A stretch of 64,000 bases of DNA from NCBI GenBank assembly GCA_023053685.1, contig JALIGW010000004.1, positions 78,763,361 through 78,827,360 of the forward strand, read 5' to 3'. Each line of letters opens with the position of its first letter. The first letter of the stretch is position 1. Of the stretch, positions 22,135 to 32,249 are shown piece by piece. A program made the translations under genes and the position numbers. A model generated the notes under the pieces. That model worked only from the letters and a program-made list of their open reading frames with translations. It did not search any database and was not told the DNA's origin. Origin of the DNA: Diadophis punctatus similis. Lineage: Eukaryota; Chordata; Lepidosauria; Squamata; Dipsadidae.

Positions 22135-22289
22135 TAACCAAAAAGGAATAATATAGTAAAGAAGGAAAAAAAAACAATGCAAGTAATAGGATACATGTAA
22201 ATAACAAACAAATTACAAATAACCAGCAGATTGAAAACTTTATATGGCTAATTGCACTTGTGTCAGAAGAAATGAGGCACTTCTGGGTT

Positions 22290-22475
22290 GAAAGGATTGG
22301 CAGGTGACATCACCATTGCCGAGAGGATGGCCAGTTGGGGGCTCCTTTCAGGTGCCAGGCAGGAGCTGGAGCAAAGGACGGGAGCTCAACCCTACCCAAT
22401 GGCAGCACGCGGGGTCTCAAACGCAGGCTTGCTAATCTCCATTCCAGCCTCCTAACCACGTGAACCACCTTGCTC
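22290..22475 (-). mobile_element. tRNA-headed SINE fragment, diverged
   Basis: Reverse fragment of the CTTTA-tail SINE family (GGGAGCTCAACCC box, GGGGTCTCAAACGC B-box region). Confidence 0.55.
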
Positions 22476-22525
22476 TTTTATATGGCTAATATATTTTAAT
22501 AAATCCTTAACAACTTAAAGTATTG

Positions 22526-23074
22526 CAGGTAATCTTCGACTTACAATGGTTCGCTTAGTGACCATTCGAAAGTTACGATGACAGTGAAAAAAGTGACTTA
22601 TGACCATTTTTCACCCTTATGACTGTTGCAGCATCTCCATGGTTTACATTCGGACACTTGACAACTGACTCATATTTAGGACGGTCGCAGTGTCCCAGGG
22701 TCCTGTGATCCCCTTTTCTGACCTTCCGACAAGCAACCTTAATGGGGAAACCAGATTCACTTAACAACCATGTTACTAATGTAACAACTGCATTGATTCA
22801 CTTAGCAACAGTGGCAAGAAAAGTCGTAAAAGCTGGCAAAACAGAGCCGAGGTGGCGCAGTGGTTAGAGAGCAGTACTGCAGGCCACTTTAGCTGACTGT
22901 GATCCGCAGGGTCAGCGGTTCAAATCTCACCGGCTCAAGGTTGACTCAGCCTTCCATCCTTCCGAGGTAGGTAAAATGAGGACCCAGATTGTTGGGGGCA
23001 ATATAAATATACATTGCTTACTGGTGTAAACCGCTTAGAGAGTGCTTGCACTGTGAGGCGGTATATAAATCTAA

Positions 23075-23121
<47 letters not shown>

Positions 23122-23304
23122 AAATAAAAAATAAAAAAAATAAAAAAAAAATAAAAAATAAAAAAATAAAAAAATAAAAAAATAAAAAAAATAAAAAATA
23201 AAAAATAAAAAATAAAAAATAAAAAAATAAAACTCACTTAGCAAATTTCTCACTTAGCAAGATGAATTTTGGACTCAGCTCTGGTCGTACATTGAGGACT
23301 ACCT
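22526..23304. mobile_element. MITE-D split by a SINE
   Basis: CAGGTAATCTTCGACTTAC to GAGGACTACCTG; Sauria SINE at 22844-23231 within. Confidence 0.85.
22844..23231 (+). mobile_element. Sauria-type SINE (long-tail variant) with A-rich tail
   Basis: Variant tail ATATACATTGCTTACTGGTG then GCTTGCACTGTGAGGCGG. It ends in (AATA)n/(AAAAT)n for about 150 bp. Confidence 0.88.
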
Positions 23305-23498
23305 GTATAAGATATTCCATGTAAAATTTCTAGTCAAGGGATACTTCCAGCAAATTGTAAAAATGCCTTTAAATAAAAACAATATATTGTAAAAAAAAAT
23401 AAGAAAGCATGGTTTCTTGCTGTACTGTGAATACTGTCCAATCTTGTAAATTATCTAAAAATAATAATAATGTGCCCAAGACAAAATGGAAGGCTTAC

Positions 23499-23587
23499 CT
23501 CTTCAGCGAACTTCTTCTCTCAATGTATTTGCCAATAATTGAGCCTGATCTTTGTTTCTGACTGACAGGGGCCTCATACCCAGATTT
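23499..23587 (-). CDS. CRACR2A: CRACR2A coding exon 10: basic linker
   Basis: Residues 357-385 plus two bases. The first ten residues are not conserved; then KQRSGSIIGKYIERRSS matches the family's RSGS-IGKY segment between coiled coil and GTPase. The acceptor is CTACAG in phase 0 and the donor AG|GTAAGC. It is rich in Ser and basic residues, a probable phosphorylation region (inference). Confidence 0.9.
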
Positions 23588-23684
23588 CTGTAGAAAGATT
23601 GTTTTAAAATGTCAAAATATACTTAAGAAAACAGGAGATGTCATGCCGGAATGCCAAAACGATATAGATAAGCTTGTTTGTTAC

Positions 23685-24075
23685 CAGGTAATCCTTGACT
23701 TACGACCACAATTGAGCCCAAAATTTCTGTTGCTAAGTGAGACATTTGTTAAGTGAATTTTGCCCCATTTTACGACCTTTCTTGCCACAGTTGTTAAGTG
23801 AATCACTGAAGTTGTTTAAGTTAGCGACACGGTTGTTAAGTGAATCTGGCTTCTCCATTGGACTTTGCTTGTCAGAAGGTCGCAAAAGGGGATCACGAGA
23901 TCCCGGGACACAGCAACCGTCATAAATGTGAGTCACTTGTCAAGCATCCAATTGTAAGTCACATGATCATGGGGATGCTGCAACAGTCAAAAGTGAGAAA
24001 ATTGTCATGTCACTTTTTTTCAATGTTGTCACTTCAAACGATCACTAAGCAAACTGTTTAAGTTGTTAATGATTG
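23685..24075. mobile_element. MITE-D
   Basis: CAGGTAATCCTTGACTTAC start; right end degraded. Confidence 0.78.
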
Positions 24076-24192
24076 GGAGAATCGGGAGGAGTTAATGATA
24101 CGTGAGAATTTTCTCTTTCAGCAGCTCTAAGCTCTCTCCAGCGTCCATCAGCTTCTAGAAAAATCCTTTGTCCTCCTTTGGGTCATTGATTA

Positions 24193-24528
24193 GGGCAGCT
24201 CAGTGGCTAAGATGCTGAGCTTGTCGATCAGAAAGGTCAGCAGTTTGGCGGTTCGAATCCCTAGTGGCGCGTAACGGGGTGAGCTCCCGTTACTTGTCCC
24301 AGCTTCTGCCTACTAGCAGTTCGAAAGCACGTAAAAAATGCCAGTAGAAAAATAGGGACCACCTTTGGTGGAAAGGTAACAGCGTTCCGTGCACCTTCGG
24401 CGTTTAGTCATGCCGGCCACATGACCATGGAGACGTCTTCGGACAGCGCTGGCTCTTCGGCTTAGAAACGGAGATGAGCACCGCCCCCTAGAGTCAGGAA
24501 CGACTAGCACGCTTACCTTTACCTTTAG
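24193..24528 (+). mobile_element. tRNA-headed SINE with CCTTTA tail
   Basis: GGGCAGCTCAGTGGCTAAG A-box, GGCGGTTCGAATCCC B-box, GGGGTGAGCTCCCGTTAC, tail TTACCTTTACCTTTA. Confidence 0.88.
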
Positions 24529-24566
24529 GATAAAATATCTGGTCTTAAGACATGGATCTTCTAAGT

Positions 24567-24720
24567 CAGGGGTGGGGAACGATGGACCTTTTATGACTTG
24601 TGGACTTCAACTCCCAGAATTCCTGAGCCAGCATGGCTCCTAGTCAGCATGGCTGGCTCAGGGAATTCTGGGAATTGAAGTTCACAGATCGTAAAAGGGC
24701 CAGAGTTTTACCCACCCCTG
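24567..24720. mobile_element. Palindromic hAT-like MITE (CAGGGGTGGG type)
   Basis: Arms CTTCAACTCCCAGAATTCC and complement around GGCTCCTAGTCAGCATGG. Related to 58023 and 61298. Confidence 0.75.
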
Positions 24721-24843
24721 CTCTGAGAGGTGGGAGATCTGAGCGACAGAGTGGCACATTTCCTTTCTTCTGTTGCATGTTGTGCCTGCTTTTTAAAGGC
24801 ATTAAATAGGAGGAAGACAGATACGATGAAGTTAAAGGAATGC

Positions 24844-25015
24844 AAGCAGTCCTCAATTTACAACGATTCGTTCAGCAACTCAGGGCCTCCTAAGGAACCC
24901 TTATGCTCTGTGTAAGGACTGCAATGGGGAGAGCCGGGATGCTTTGTTTAATGACAGCAACAACTTAATGACCGTAATTCTGAGCTCAGTTGTGGTCGTA
25001 AGTCAAGGACTACCT
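24844..25015. mobile_element. MITE-D, internally deleted
   Basis: CAGTCCTCAATTTACAAC to AAGGACTACCTG. Confidence 0.7.
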
Positions 25016-25297
25016 GAATTACAATCTTAATTGTAATCACACCATCCACAAAAAAATTAACTGGTCTTCAATTCCCTTCCCACAGACCTGGAGCTTAACC
25101 ACAGCAGCGTCGTTCATAATAATGGCTGCTGCAAGATATTTTCTGCTCAAATTAGGACTCCCAAATTCTACCGTGCAGAACAGAGCCTGCATTGTCTAAA
25201 TGGGATGGAATTTGAAGTTTTAAATATGAAGGTACAGTTATAGTTTTTGTCTAAGGTCTTCGTGTAAAAAAAACCTTTTTATTTAAAAAAAACGTAC

Positions 25298-25346
25298 CTG
25301 GTGAAGACGCACGTCACGTTGATCACTCAGGTGTTTGTTCCTTTCT
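25298..25346 (-). CDS. CRACR2A: CRACR2A coding exon 9: 49-nt micro-exon
   Basis: Completes Arg340 and codes 341-356, ERNKHLSDQRDVRLHQ. ERNKHL is a near-match to the family at this point, and the 49-nt length is exactly what is needed to carry phase 2 from exon 8 to phase 0 at exon 10. The acceptor CTCATAG sits directly against the GGAA tract (CCTT on the coding strand). The donor is CAG|GTACGT. Confidence 0.88.
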
Positions 25347-25350
25347 CTAT

Positions 25351-26455
25351 GAGGAGGAAGAAAGGAAGGAAGGAGGGAGGGAGGGAGGGAGGGAAGGAAG
25401 GAAGGAAGGAAGGAAGGAAGGAAGGAAGGAAGGAAGGAAGGAAGGAAGGAAGGAAGGAGATGGGAATGACAGGAAGGAAGAAAGGGAGGAAGGGAAGGAG
25501 GGAGGGAGGGAGGGAGGGAGGAAGGAAGGAAGGAGATGGGAATGACAGGAAGAAATGGAGGAAGGGAGGGAGGGAAGGAGGGAAGGGAAGGGAGGAAGGA
25601 AGGGAAGCAAGGAAGGGAAGGGAAGGGGAGGGAGGGAGGGAGGGAGGGAGGAAGGAAGGAAGGAAGGAAGGAAGATGGGAATTACAGGAAGAAAGGGAAG
25701 GAGGGAGGAAGGGAAGGAAGGGAAGAAAGGGAAGGGAAGGAAGGAAGATGGGAATTACAGGAAGAAAGGGAAGGAGGGAGGAAGGGAAGGAAGGAAGGAG
25801 ATGGGAATTACAGGAAGAAAGGGAAGGAGGGAGGGAGGGAAGGAAGGAAGGAAGGAAGGAAGGAAGGAAGGAAGGAAGGAAGGAGATGGGAATGACAGGA
25901 AGAAATGGAGGAAGGGAGGGAGGGAAGGAGGGAAGGGAAGGGAGGAAGGAAGGGAAGCAAGGAAGGGAAGGGAAGGGGAGGGAGGGAGGAAGGAAGGAAG
26001 GAAGGAAGGAAGGAAGGAAGGAAGGAAGGAAGGAAGGAAGGAAGGAAGGAAGATGGGAATTACAGGAAGAAAGGGAAGGAGGGAGGAAGGGAAGGAAGGG
26101 AAGAAAGGGAAGGGAAGGAAGGAAGATGGGAATTACAGGAAGAAAGGGAAGGAGGAAGGAAGGGAAGGAAGGAAGGAGATGGGAATTACAGGAAGAAAGG
26201 GAAGGAGGGAGGGAGGGAAGGAAGGAAGGAAGGAAGGAAGGAAGGAAGGAAGGAAGGAAGGAAGGAAGGAAGGAGAGACAGAGGGAGGGAGGGAGGAAAG
26301 AAAGAAGGACAGAAGGAAGGAAGGAGGGAGGGAGGGAAAGAAGGAGGGAAGGAAGGAGGGAAGGAAGGAAGGAGATGGGAATGAAAGGGAAGAAAGGGAG
26401 GGAGGGAGGGAGGGAGGAAGGAAGGAAAGAAGGAAGGAAGAAAAAACACCAAAAT
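25351..26455. repeat. GGAA/GGGA tract, 1.1 kb, with higher-order repeat
   Basis: Almost pure purine on the plus strand. GATGGGAATKACAGGAAG punctuates it about ten times, and a block near 25531 recurs at about 25881 (period 350 bp). Frames over 300 codons across it are Gly/Lys/Arg/Glu repeats only. On the gene's coding strand it is CCTT-type and abuts exon 9. Confidence 0.97.
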
Positions 26456-26758
26456 TAAAGGATAATTGTTCCCACAGTGGAGGAAGGAGAATGGAGGCTA
26501 CCCTTCCTCCCACAACTGTCAGGTGTGAAAGATCAGGTCCACACGGGAAGGTTGAATTAAATGGATTTATTGCTTAAATACCTATGCACAGGAATTATCT
26601 CAATGAACCCTTAGCACGTGCTTAAATTTTAGATAAAGGTCCATGGAATTCAAGGGAGGTTGAACTTAGTTACCTTGCACTACGTAGTGATTCTAGGCTG
26701 ATCCCTCTTTTGACTCCGCCCCTAGGTTCTGCCATCCCTTCTCCTACACCAACCAGTA
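26456..26758. other. Intron, unassigned
   Basis: About 300 bp with no family recognised; possibly LTR-like. Confidence 0.35.
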
Positions 26759-27151
26759 CAGGTAGTCCTCGGCTTACAACAGTCCATTTTGTGACCGTTC
26801 AAAGTTACAGCGGCGCTGAAAAAAGTGACCTATGACCGTTTTTTTCACACTTACGACCGTTGCAGCCTCCCCATGGTCACCTGATCCAAATTCAGATGCT
26901 CGGCAACCGACTCATATTTATGACGGTTGCAACCTCCCGGGGTCACGACATCCCCTTTGGCGACCTTCTGACAAGGAAAGTCAACGGGGAAGCCAGATTC
27001 ACTGAACAACCATGTTACTAATTTAACAACTGCAGTGATTCACTTAACGGCAGTGGCAAGAGAGGTTGTGAAATGGGGCAAAACTCAACAAACATTTCAC
27101 TAAGCAACATAAATGTTGGGCTCCATCGTGGTTGTAAGTCAAGGACTACCT

Positions 27152-28051
27152 CAGGGGTGGGTTCCACTTACCTAAGGTGACCAGACGTCCCGCTTTTGGC
27201 GGGACAGTCCCACTTTTTAATAATTTGTCCTGCGTCCCGCGGCGTTTCAAAAAAGTCCCGCTTTTTGAATTTGAATTTGCCCTGCACACACCTCTGCCTC
27301 CTGCCTTGCCTACCTCCTCCTGCCAGGCAGGGAGGGAGGGCAGTGAGAGGGGCAGCGGCGGTCTTGCCTGTTTGTCGCCGCAGAGCCGAAGAAGCTGGTG
27401 GCGTTCGTGGCGCGGGGCTTCCCCCGCCCGCTTTCCCCAGCCGCCGGGATGCCGCCATTTGCGTTCTTTTGCCCTCTGTGCAAGCAGAACGCTTTGCGCA
27501 TGCACAGAGGGCAAAAGAACGGAAATGGCGGCATCCCGGCGGCCGGGGGAAGCCCCGCGCCGCGAACACCACCAGCTTCTTCGGCTCTGCGGTGACGAGC
27601 AGGTAAGCCTGCGCCGGTAGGAACCCACCCCTGGCTGTGATGAAGGAGGGGGGTGTTTGGGGGGGTGCACAAAGCTGCAGGATAAGAGAGACGGACCCCT
27701 CCCGTCTTGCTCCCCTAGAATCCCCCCCCCCCGTCAATTGTGTCCCGCTTTACAAATATTAAAATCTGGTCACCTTACACTTACCTTCCCTACCGGTTCG
27801 CATCGCGACGGAAGTGTGCATTTCGCGCGCGTGCGGGGCCCTGTCAGGTCACGCAAAACACCCGGAAATGACCCTCTGCGCATGCACAGAAGCCTTTGCG
27901 CATGCACAAAGTTTTTTTTGCAAGCTGCGGCAACCAGAGGACCGGTTCGGGAGCGTGGACCGCCAGTCATCGCCGCCAGTTCGGCGAGCGGCGGTAAATT
28001 TCCACTACCGGTTCTAAAGAACCAGTCCGAACTGGGAGCAACCCACCACTG
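27152..28051. mobile_element. MITE-A, perfect 8-bp duplication
   Basis: CAGGGGTGGGTTCC to CAACCCACCACTG, flanked by GACTACCT on both sides. Confidence 0.9.
27173..27777. mobile_element. MITE-C, perfect 8-bp duplication, hairpin interior
   Basis: TAAGGTGACCAGACG to CTGGTCACCTTA, flanked by CACTTACC. Its middle (27365-27630) is a MITE-A-like hairpin with TTTTGCCCTCTGTGC arms. Confidence 0.9.
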
Positions 28052-28060
28052 GACTACCTG

Positions 28061-28358
28061 TACATGGTCCTGTTGTTTCAGGAACTTGAGTAAACGTACT
28101 GTCCTTCCTGGACTGCTGTTTCTCAGGCCTTAAAAATTTATAAATACAACAGAGATACTACTGGGGCAGGAATGAACCATTTGTCAGTCATAAGATGATT
28201 TGGTTCTTTTTGAAAGAACTGGCTCATGACTGGGGGTTGCTCCTTAATTTCTGCCATTAACGGAAGCACCAGTGGCCTTCTTGTCTCATCGGCCCATCTA
28301 GAATGACCCAACCTAGATTTTATGATAAATGCTCCAATTTTACTGGGGGAAATATGTA
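28061..28358. other. Intron, no feature seen
   Basis: Nothing recognised; exon-like signals absent. Confidence 0.4.
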
Positions 28359-29567
28359 CGAGGGTGAGTAAAAAAGTAATGCCATTTTCTTTAGGACAGG
28401 TATAACTACCAACACAGGAACATGTAGCATACATCAAAATGAAGCTGGTCCTCTGTGGATCACATCCCTACTTCTCAACATAGTCACCGTTTCTCTCAAT
28501 AGCAATGTTCCACCTTCGAATGAGAGCATGTATCCCTGTCTCATAAAAATTTGGTTGACTGTTCTTTGAGCCACTTCTTCACTGCAGTTTTCACTTCCTC
28601 GTCACTGGAATAATGTTTGCCTCTCAAACCCTCTTTCATGGGGCCGAAGAGATGATAGTCTGAAGGCGCTAAATCTGGTGAGAATGGAGGATTATTATCC
28701 CAGTGACGAGGAAGTGAAACTATACCTGTACATGTTTGACAAATAAATACCGTATTTTTCGGAGTATAAGACACACCGGAGTATAAACCTTAGTTTTTGG
28801 GGAGGAAAATAGGGGAAAACAATCTGCCTACCAGGTATTCATCTGGCTAGCATCCTTAGTCTGTTCAGCTTCAGCACATTATTTTATCTCCTGGTTAGGA
28901 CTTAAAAAAAACCTTCTTCTGAGAGAGTAACAATGAAAGAGCCTGCAAGCCAGTAAGAGCTGGGAAGATCGTTAGCACCTGGTTAGGGTAAAAAAAAAAT
29001 TATTCGGAGCAGCTTCAGCACATTATTTTATCTCCTGGTTAGGACTTAAAAAAACCTTCTTCTGAGAGAATAACAATGAAAGAACCTGCAAGCCAGTAAG
29101 AGCTGGGAAGATCGTTAGCACCTGGTTAGGGCTGGAAAAAAACTTTGGAGCAAGTAGAGCAATGAAAAAAAAACCCTGCAAAGACTTAGGGCTGGAAAAA
29201 CATTCTTCTGAGAGAGTAACAATGAAAGAGCCTGCAAGCCGGTAAGAGCTGGGAAGATCGTTAGCACCTGGTTAGGGCTGGAAAAAAACCTTCTTTGGAG
29301 CAAGTAGAGCAATGAAAAAAAACCCTGCAAAGACTTAGGGCTGGAAAAACATTCTTTGGAGAGAGTAACAATGAAAAAGCCTGCAGGGTAAGAGCTGGGA
29401 AGATCTGTTAGCACCTAGTTAGGGCTGGGAAAAAAGCTACATTCGAAGTATAAGACGCACCCACATTTTCAGCCACTTTTAGGGAGGAAAAAGGTGCGTC
29501 TTATACTCCGAAAAATACGGTAATCATAATCATAATCATAATGGCATTATTTTTTGACTCACCCTCA
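28359..29567 (-). mobile_element. mariner (Tc1/mariner) remnant with nested MITE-E
   Basis: Inverted ends CGAGGGTGAGTAAAAAAGTA and rc of TTTTTTGACTCACCCTCA, flanked by TA. A minus-strand transposase end reads PPFSPDLAPSDYHLFGPMKE, then after a stop GIHALIRRWNIAIERNGDYV, the D34D-type C-terminus. Most of the transposase is missing. Confidence 0.88.
28750..29520. mobile_element. MITE-E, 771 bp, nested in mariner
   Basis: CCGTATTTTTCGGAGTATAA to CCGAAAAATACGG, flanked by TA. Internal blocks (GTTAGCACCTGGTTAGG, GAGAGTAACAATGAAAGAG) are repeated three to four times. Confidence 0.9.
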
Positions 29568-29719
29568 TACATGCATTCAACCCCTGACTGGTTTTTATTC
29601 AAACAAACAGCTTTGTCCTCATTACACAACGCGGCAATAAAGAACACATTCATCAAAAAGGAAGATGACTTCCACACACACAGGAAGGCACACAACGCTT
29701 GTTTTGGGAATCTCCTTAC

Positions 29720-29791
29720 CTCAAAAAATCCAATTGTTTAAGGAGTCCTAATTTCTCCCTCTCAAATATTTCTGTCACTCGGCAAATCTCA
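29720..29791 (-). CDS. CRACR2A: CRACR2A coding exon 8: end of coiled coil
   Basis: Residues 316-339 plus two bases. The reading IEICRVTEIFEREKLG is followed by LLKQLDFL. The acceptor is TTCTATAG and the donor AG|GTAAGG. The first codon is completed as ATT (Ile) where relatives, as I recall them, have Met. A mariner remnant ends about 150 bases downstream in the following intron. Confidence 0.91.
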
Positions 29792-30486
29792 CTATAGAAG
29801 AAACAAAACAAGGGTTATGTAAAATCCAGTTCGACCCGCTTAGACGAAACACCAATAGAGCTGTGATTTACTTTCTCTTGTTAAGTATTGCACTAATAAC
29901 TACAGAAACGGACCAAATTCCTAATTACTCCAGTTTATTTATTGTTAATGGCTACTTTTAATCTAAATCCTGACAGAAAATTGCTCTTGAGAGACACAAT
30001 AAAAGTAAAGCAAAGATCCAGTGTGGGAAGATTGTTAAACTTGCATTTTTATTGGGGGGGGGGGAACCAAAATTTTACAGATGCAGCATTAGTTCAATGA
30101 AGCTCCGGAGACCCCTCCTCAACGTTTACTAAGCAAAATCAGCAAATTTTATTCCATGTCTTGCCGAATGTTTGTCTCTTCAATTTATTGTTTATTATTC
30201 TCTCTCCCAGATGATCCAAATCATAATCCAATGAAAGAATCAGCCGTGATGTAATAAAATCAATGCTTCTCGTACTAAGTGTAGTTTGAATCTCTTCTCT
30301 GATAATAAAAAGAGACTTTTCAAGTTTTTCATTCGCTAAAATTCCATGAAACTGAAAACAAATGAGAGGGACGCCTGGCACAAAAAAGCCCACAGAAAAA
30401 AATGTTATTTGTGTTCTAACAGAGTAACAAATTACCTATTCATAACTAAGGAAGAGAGATTGTGTGAGAGACTGAAGTGCTGTGGT
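29792..30486. other. Intron, no feature seen
   Basis: AT-rich; no repeat or exon recognised. A (TTTG)n microsatellite follows at 30487-30531. Confidence 0.5.
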
Positions 30487-30535
30487 TTTGTTTGTTTGTT
30501 TGTTTGTTTGTTTGTTTGTTTGTTTGTTTGTTCGA

Positions 30536-31053
30536 TCTTATAGGCCGCCCAACTCCCGGCGTACAACAGAAAAGATGAACAATACAATTAAAACAATGGT
30601 AGAGATAAAAAATTAAAAAAAAAACATATAAAACATATAAGACACAACGTCCCTTTTACTCTCCGGTCTGGAGAAAAACTCTCCCACAAACCTGTAACAG
30701 CCTTTGGCTGAAAATACTCCAGTCCAATTGTTATAAACAGAAAACCTCCAACTATAAATCCAACAAGGCAAGCTAAGGTAATTAATCCGACAGGGCAAGC
30801 AAGATACGGAGTTCCAGAAGGGAAGTAGCACGGCAGTAAATCAAAAAAGTTGGGAGGATGCCAGGAACTCAGATAAAGCAGTTAAAACGAGATGAACTCA
30901 GCGTTTGTTCCCGACAACCGCCACTCCCATTTGCCTCTCCTTTAAACTCCATCCCCAGGTGTGCCTTGTGAAGGGAATCAGGGCCCTTTCCTCCCTCATA
31001 AGCCATGCAATCCACATTGCTCTCTTCTCCGTTCTTCCCTGCATGCCCTAGGA
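30536..31053. other. Intron, partly L2-tail-like
   Basis: Begins GGCCGCCCAACTCCCGG, the signature of the L2 3' end; the rest is unassigned. Confidence 0.4.
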
Positions 31054-31434
31054 CAGTGATGGCGAACCTTTTTTGGTTCGCGTGCCAAAAGCAGGGGGAA
31101 TGCGGGGGATCACATGTGTGCGTGCCCACACTCATAATTCCATGCACCCCCGCACATGCACGCATGACCCCCTGCTCCCAGCATGCAATGGCACGCCCAT
31201 TTTTCCCTCTCCCCAGGCTCCAGAACCTTTCTAGGAGCCTGAGGAGGGCGAAAACGGCCTTCCCCACCCCCTCTGGAGGCTGGAAACAGCCTGTTTCCCG
31301 ACTCCCAGTGGGCCCAGAAGGCCCGAAAATCAGCCGGCTGATGCACACATGCATGCCGGACCTGAGCTCGCGTGCCCACCGATATGGCTCCGCGTGCCAC
31401 TTGTGGCACCCGTGCCATAGGTTCGCCATCACGG
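31054..31434. mobile_element. MITE-B, perfect 8-bp duplication
   Basis: CAGTGATGGCGAACC to GGTTCGCCATCACGG, flanked by CCCTAGGA. Confidence 0.9.
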
Positions 31435-31647
31435 CCCTAGGATGAGGAGGGGGTGGGCCTTGGTCTTCATCTGAACCCCCTCTCCCTTGTTCTACCTCTC
31501 CCCTGCTCTGCCCAGCCTGATTTTGCCCTTCCCCAGTTTCCTCCACAGCCAACAGAGCCACTCTCCCACTCTCTGTTGGCTGTTCATCTTCCCCCTTGGA
31601 TTCAGCCTCCGACGGGGGCATGACACCTCTTTTCTAGAATTACTTAC

Positions 31648-31835
31648 ATTTCCTTTTCTTCCTGCAGTTGTTTAGCTTCATCCTGAAGTATTTCCAACTG
31701 CTGTTGAGCAATAATGAGCTCCTCAGAGGTTCTCTCCACTGAATTCAATAGCTCTTGGTTAGTAACCCTCAATTTGGTATTTTCCGTGGTCGTGTCTGAC
31801 TTAACATTACGTAGTTCTTTGCATTGTTTGTCCAA
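31648..31835 (-). CDS. CRACR2A: CRACR2A coding exon 7: long coiled coil
   Basis: Residues 254-315 plus two bases. It begins LDKQCKEL, contains TENTKLRVTNQELLNSVERT and IAQQQLEILQDEAKQLQ, and ends EEKE. The ENTKL-TNQEL wording is strongly family specific. The acceptor TTTACAG follows a T-rich tract and the donor is AT|GTAAGT. Confidence 0.94.
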
Positions 31836-32106
31836 CTGTAAAAAAAGAAAAAACCATGTTTTTTTTTTAAAAAAAACAGTGGAATGGATTTTTATTAATC
31901 ACAAGTCCATAAAACACCTCCAGAGCTTGTTTTTTATTTATTCTTATTGTTTTTAAAACTATAACAGAAAAAAAGAAGAAAAACACAAAGATAGCTATAA
32001 TGCAAATGCATACATTTTTAAGAAAAAAAAATTCTACATATAAAATTTTAGCAAAGACCTCTGGATGCCCCAAAGTCAAATCAATTTTAAAAAAATGTTG
32101 GTGACT

Positions 32107-32192
32107 TTCATTTCATTTATTTATTTATTTAGTTTTTCAAACATGTACGAGATAACAGGTATAAGTATAAACATGAATATGAACACAGGGAA
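32107..32192 (-). mobile_element. LINE 3' tail
   Basis: Reverse of the CCTGTTATCTCGTACATGTT tail with (AATA)n, as at 6569-7008. Confidence 0.65.
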
Positions 32193-32249
32193 TGGGAGGA
32201 GGTTGCCCACGTTAGTAGTGAAGTTAGCTTGTTTGCATGAACGAGGTCG

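Larger units (their letters stand above)
26759..28060. mobile_element. MITE-D hosting a MITE-A hosting a MITE-C
   Basis: CAGGTAGTCCTCGGCTTAC to GGACTACCTG. Outer layer of a multiple nest. Confidence 0.88.

Noticed and set aside
25301..26577. Frames up to 385 codons rich in Gly, Lys, Arg, Glu
   Set aside because: Direct translation of a GGAA microsatellite; all three plus frames are open for the same reason.
28541..28774. Functional transposase gene
   Set aside because: Only the C-terminal part of a mariner transposase, with an in-frame stop and no N-terminal domain.
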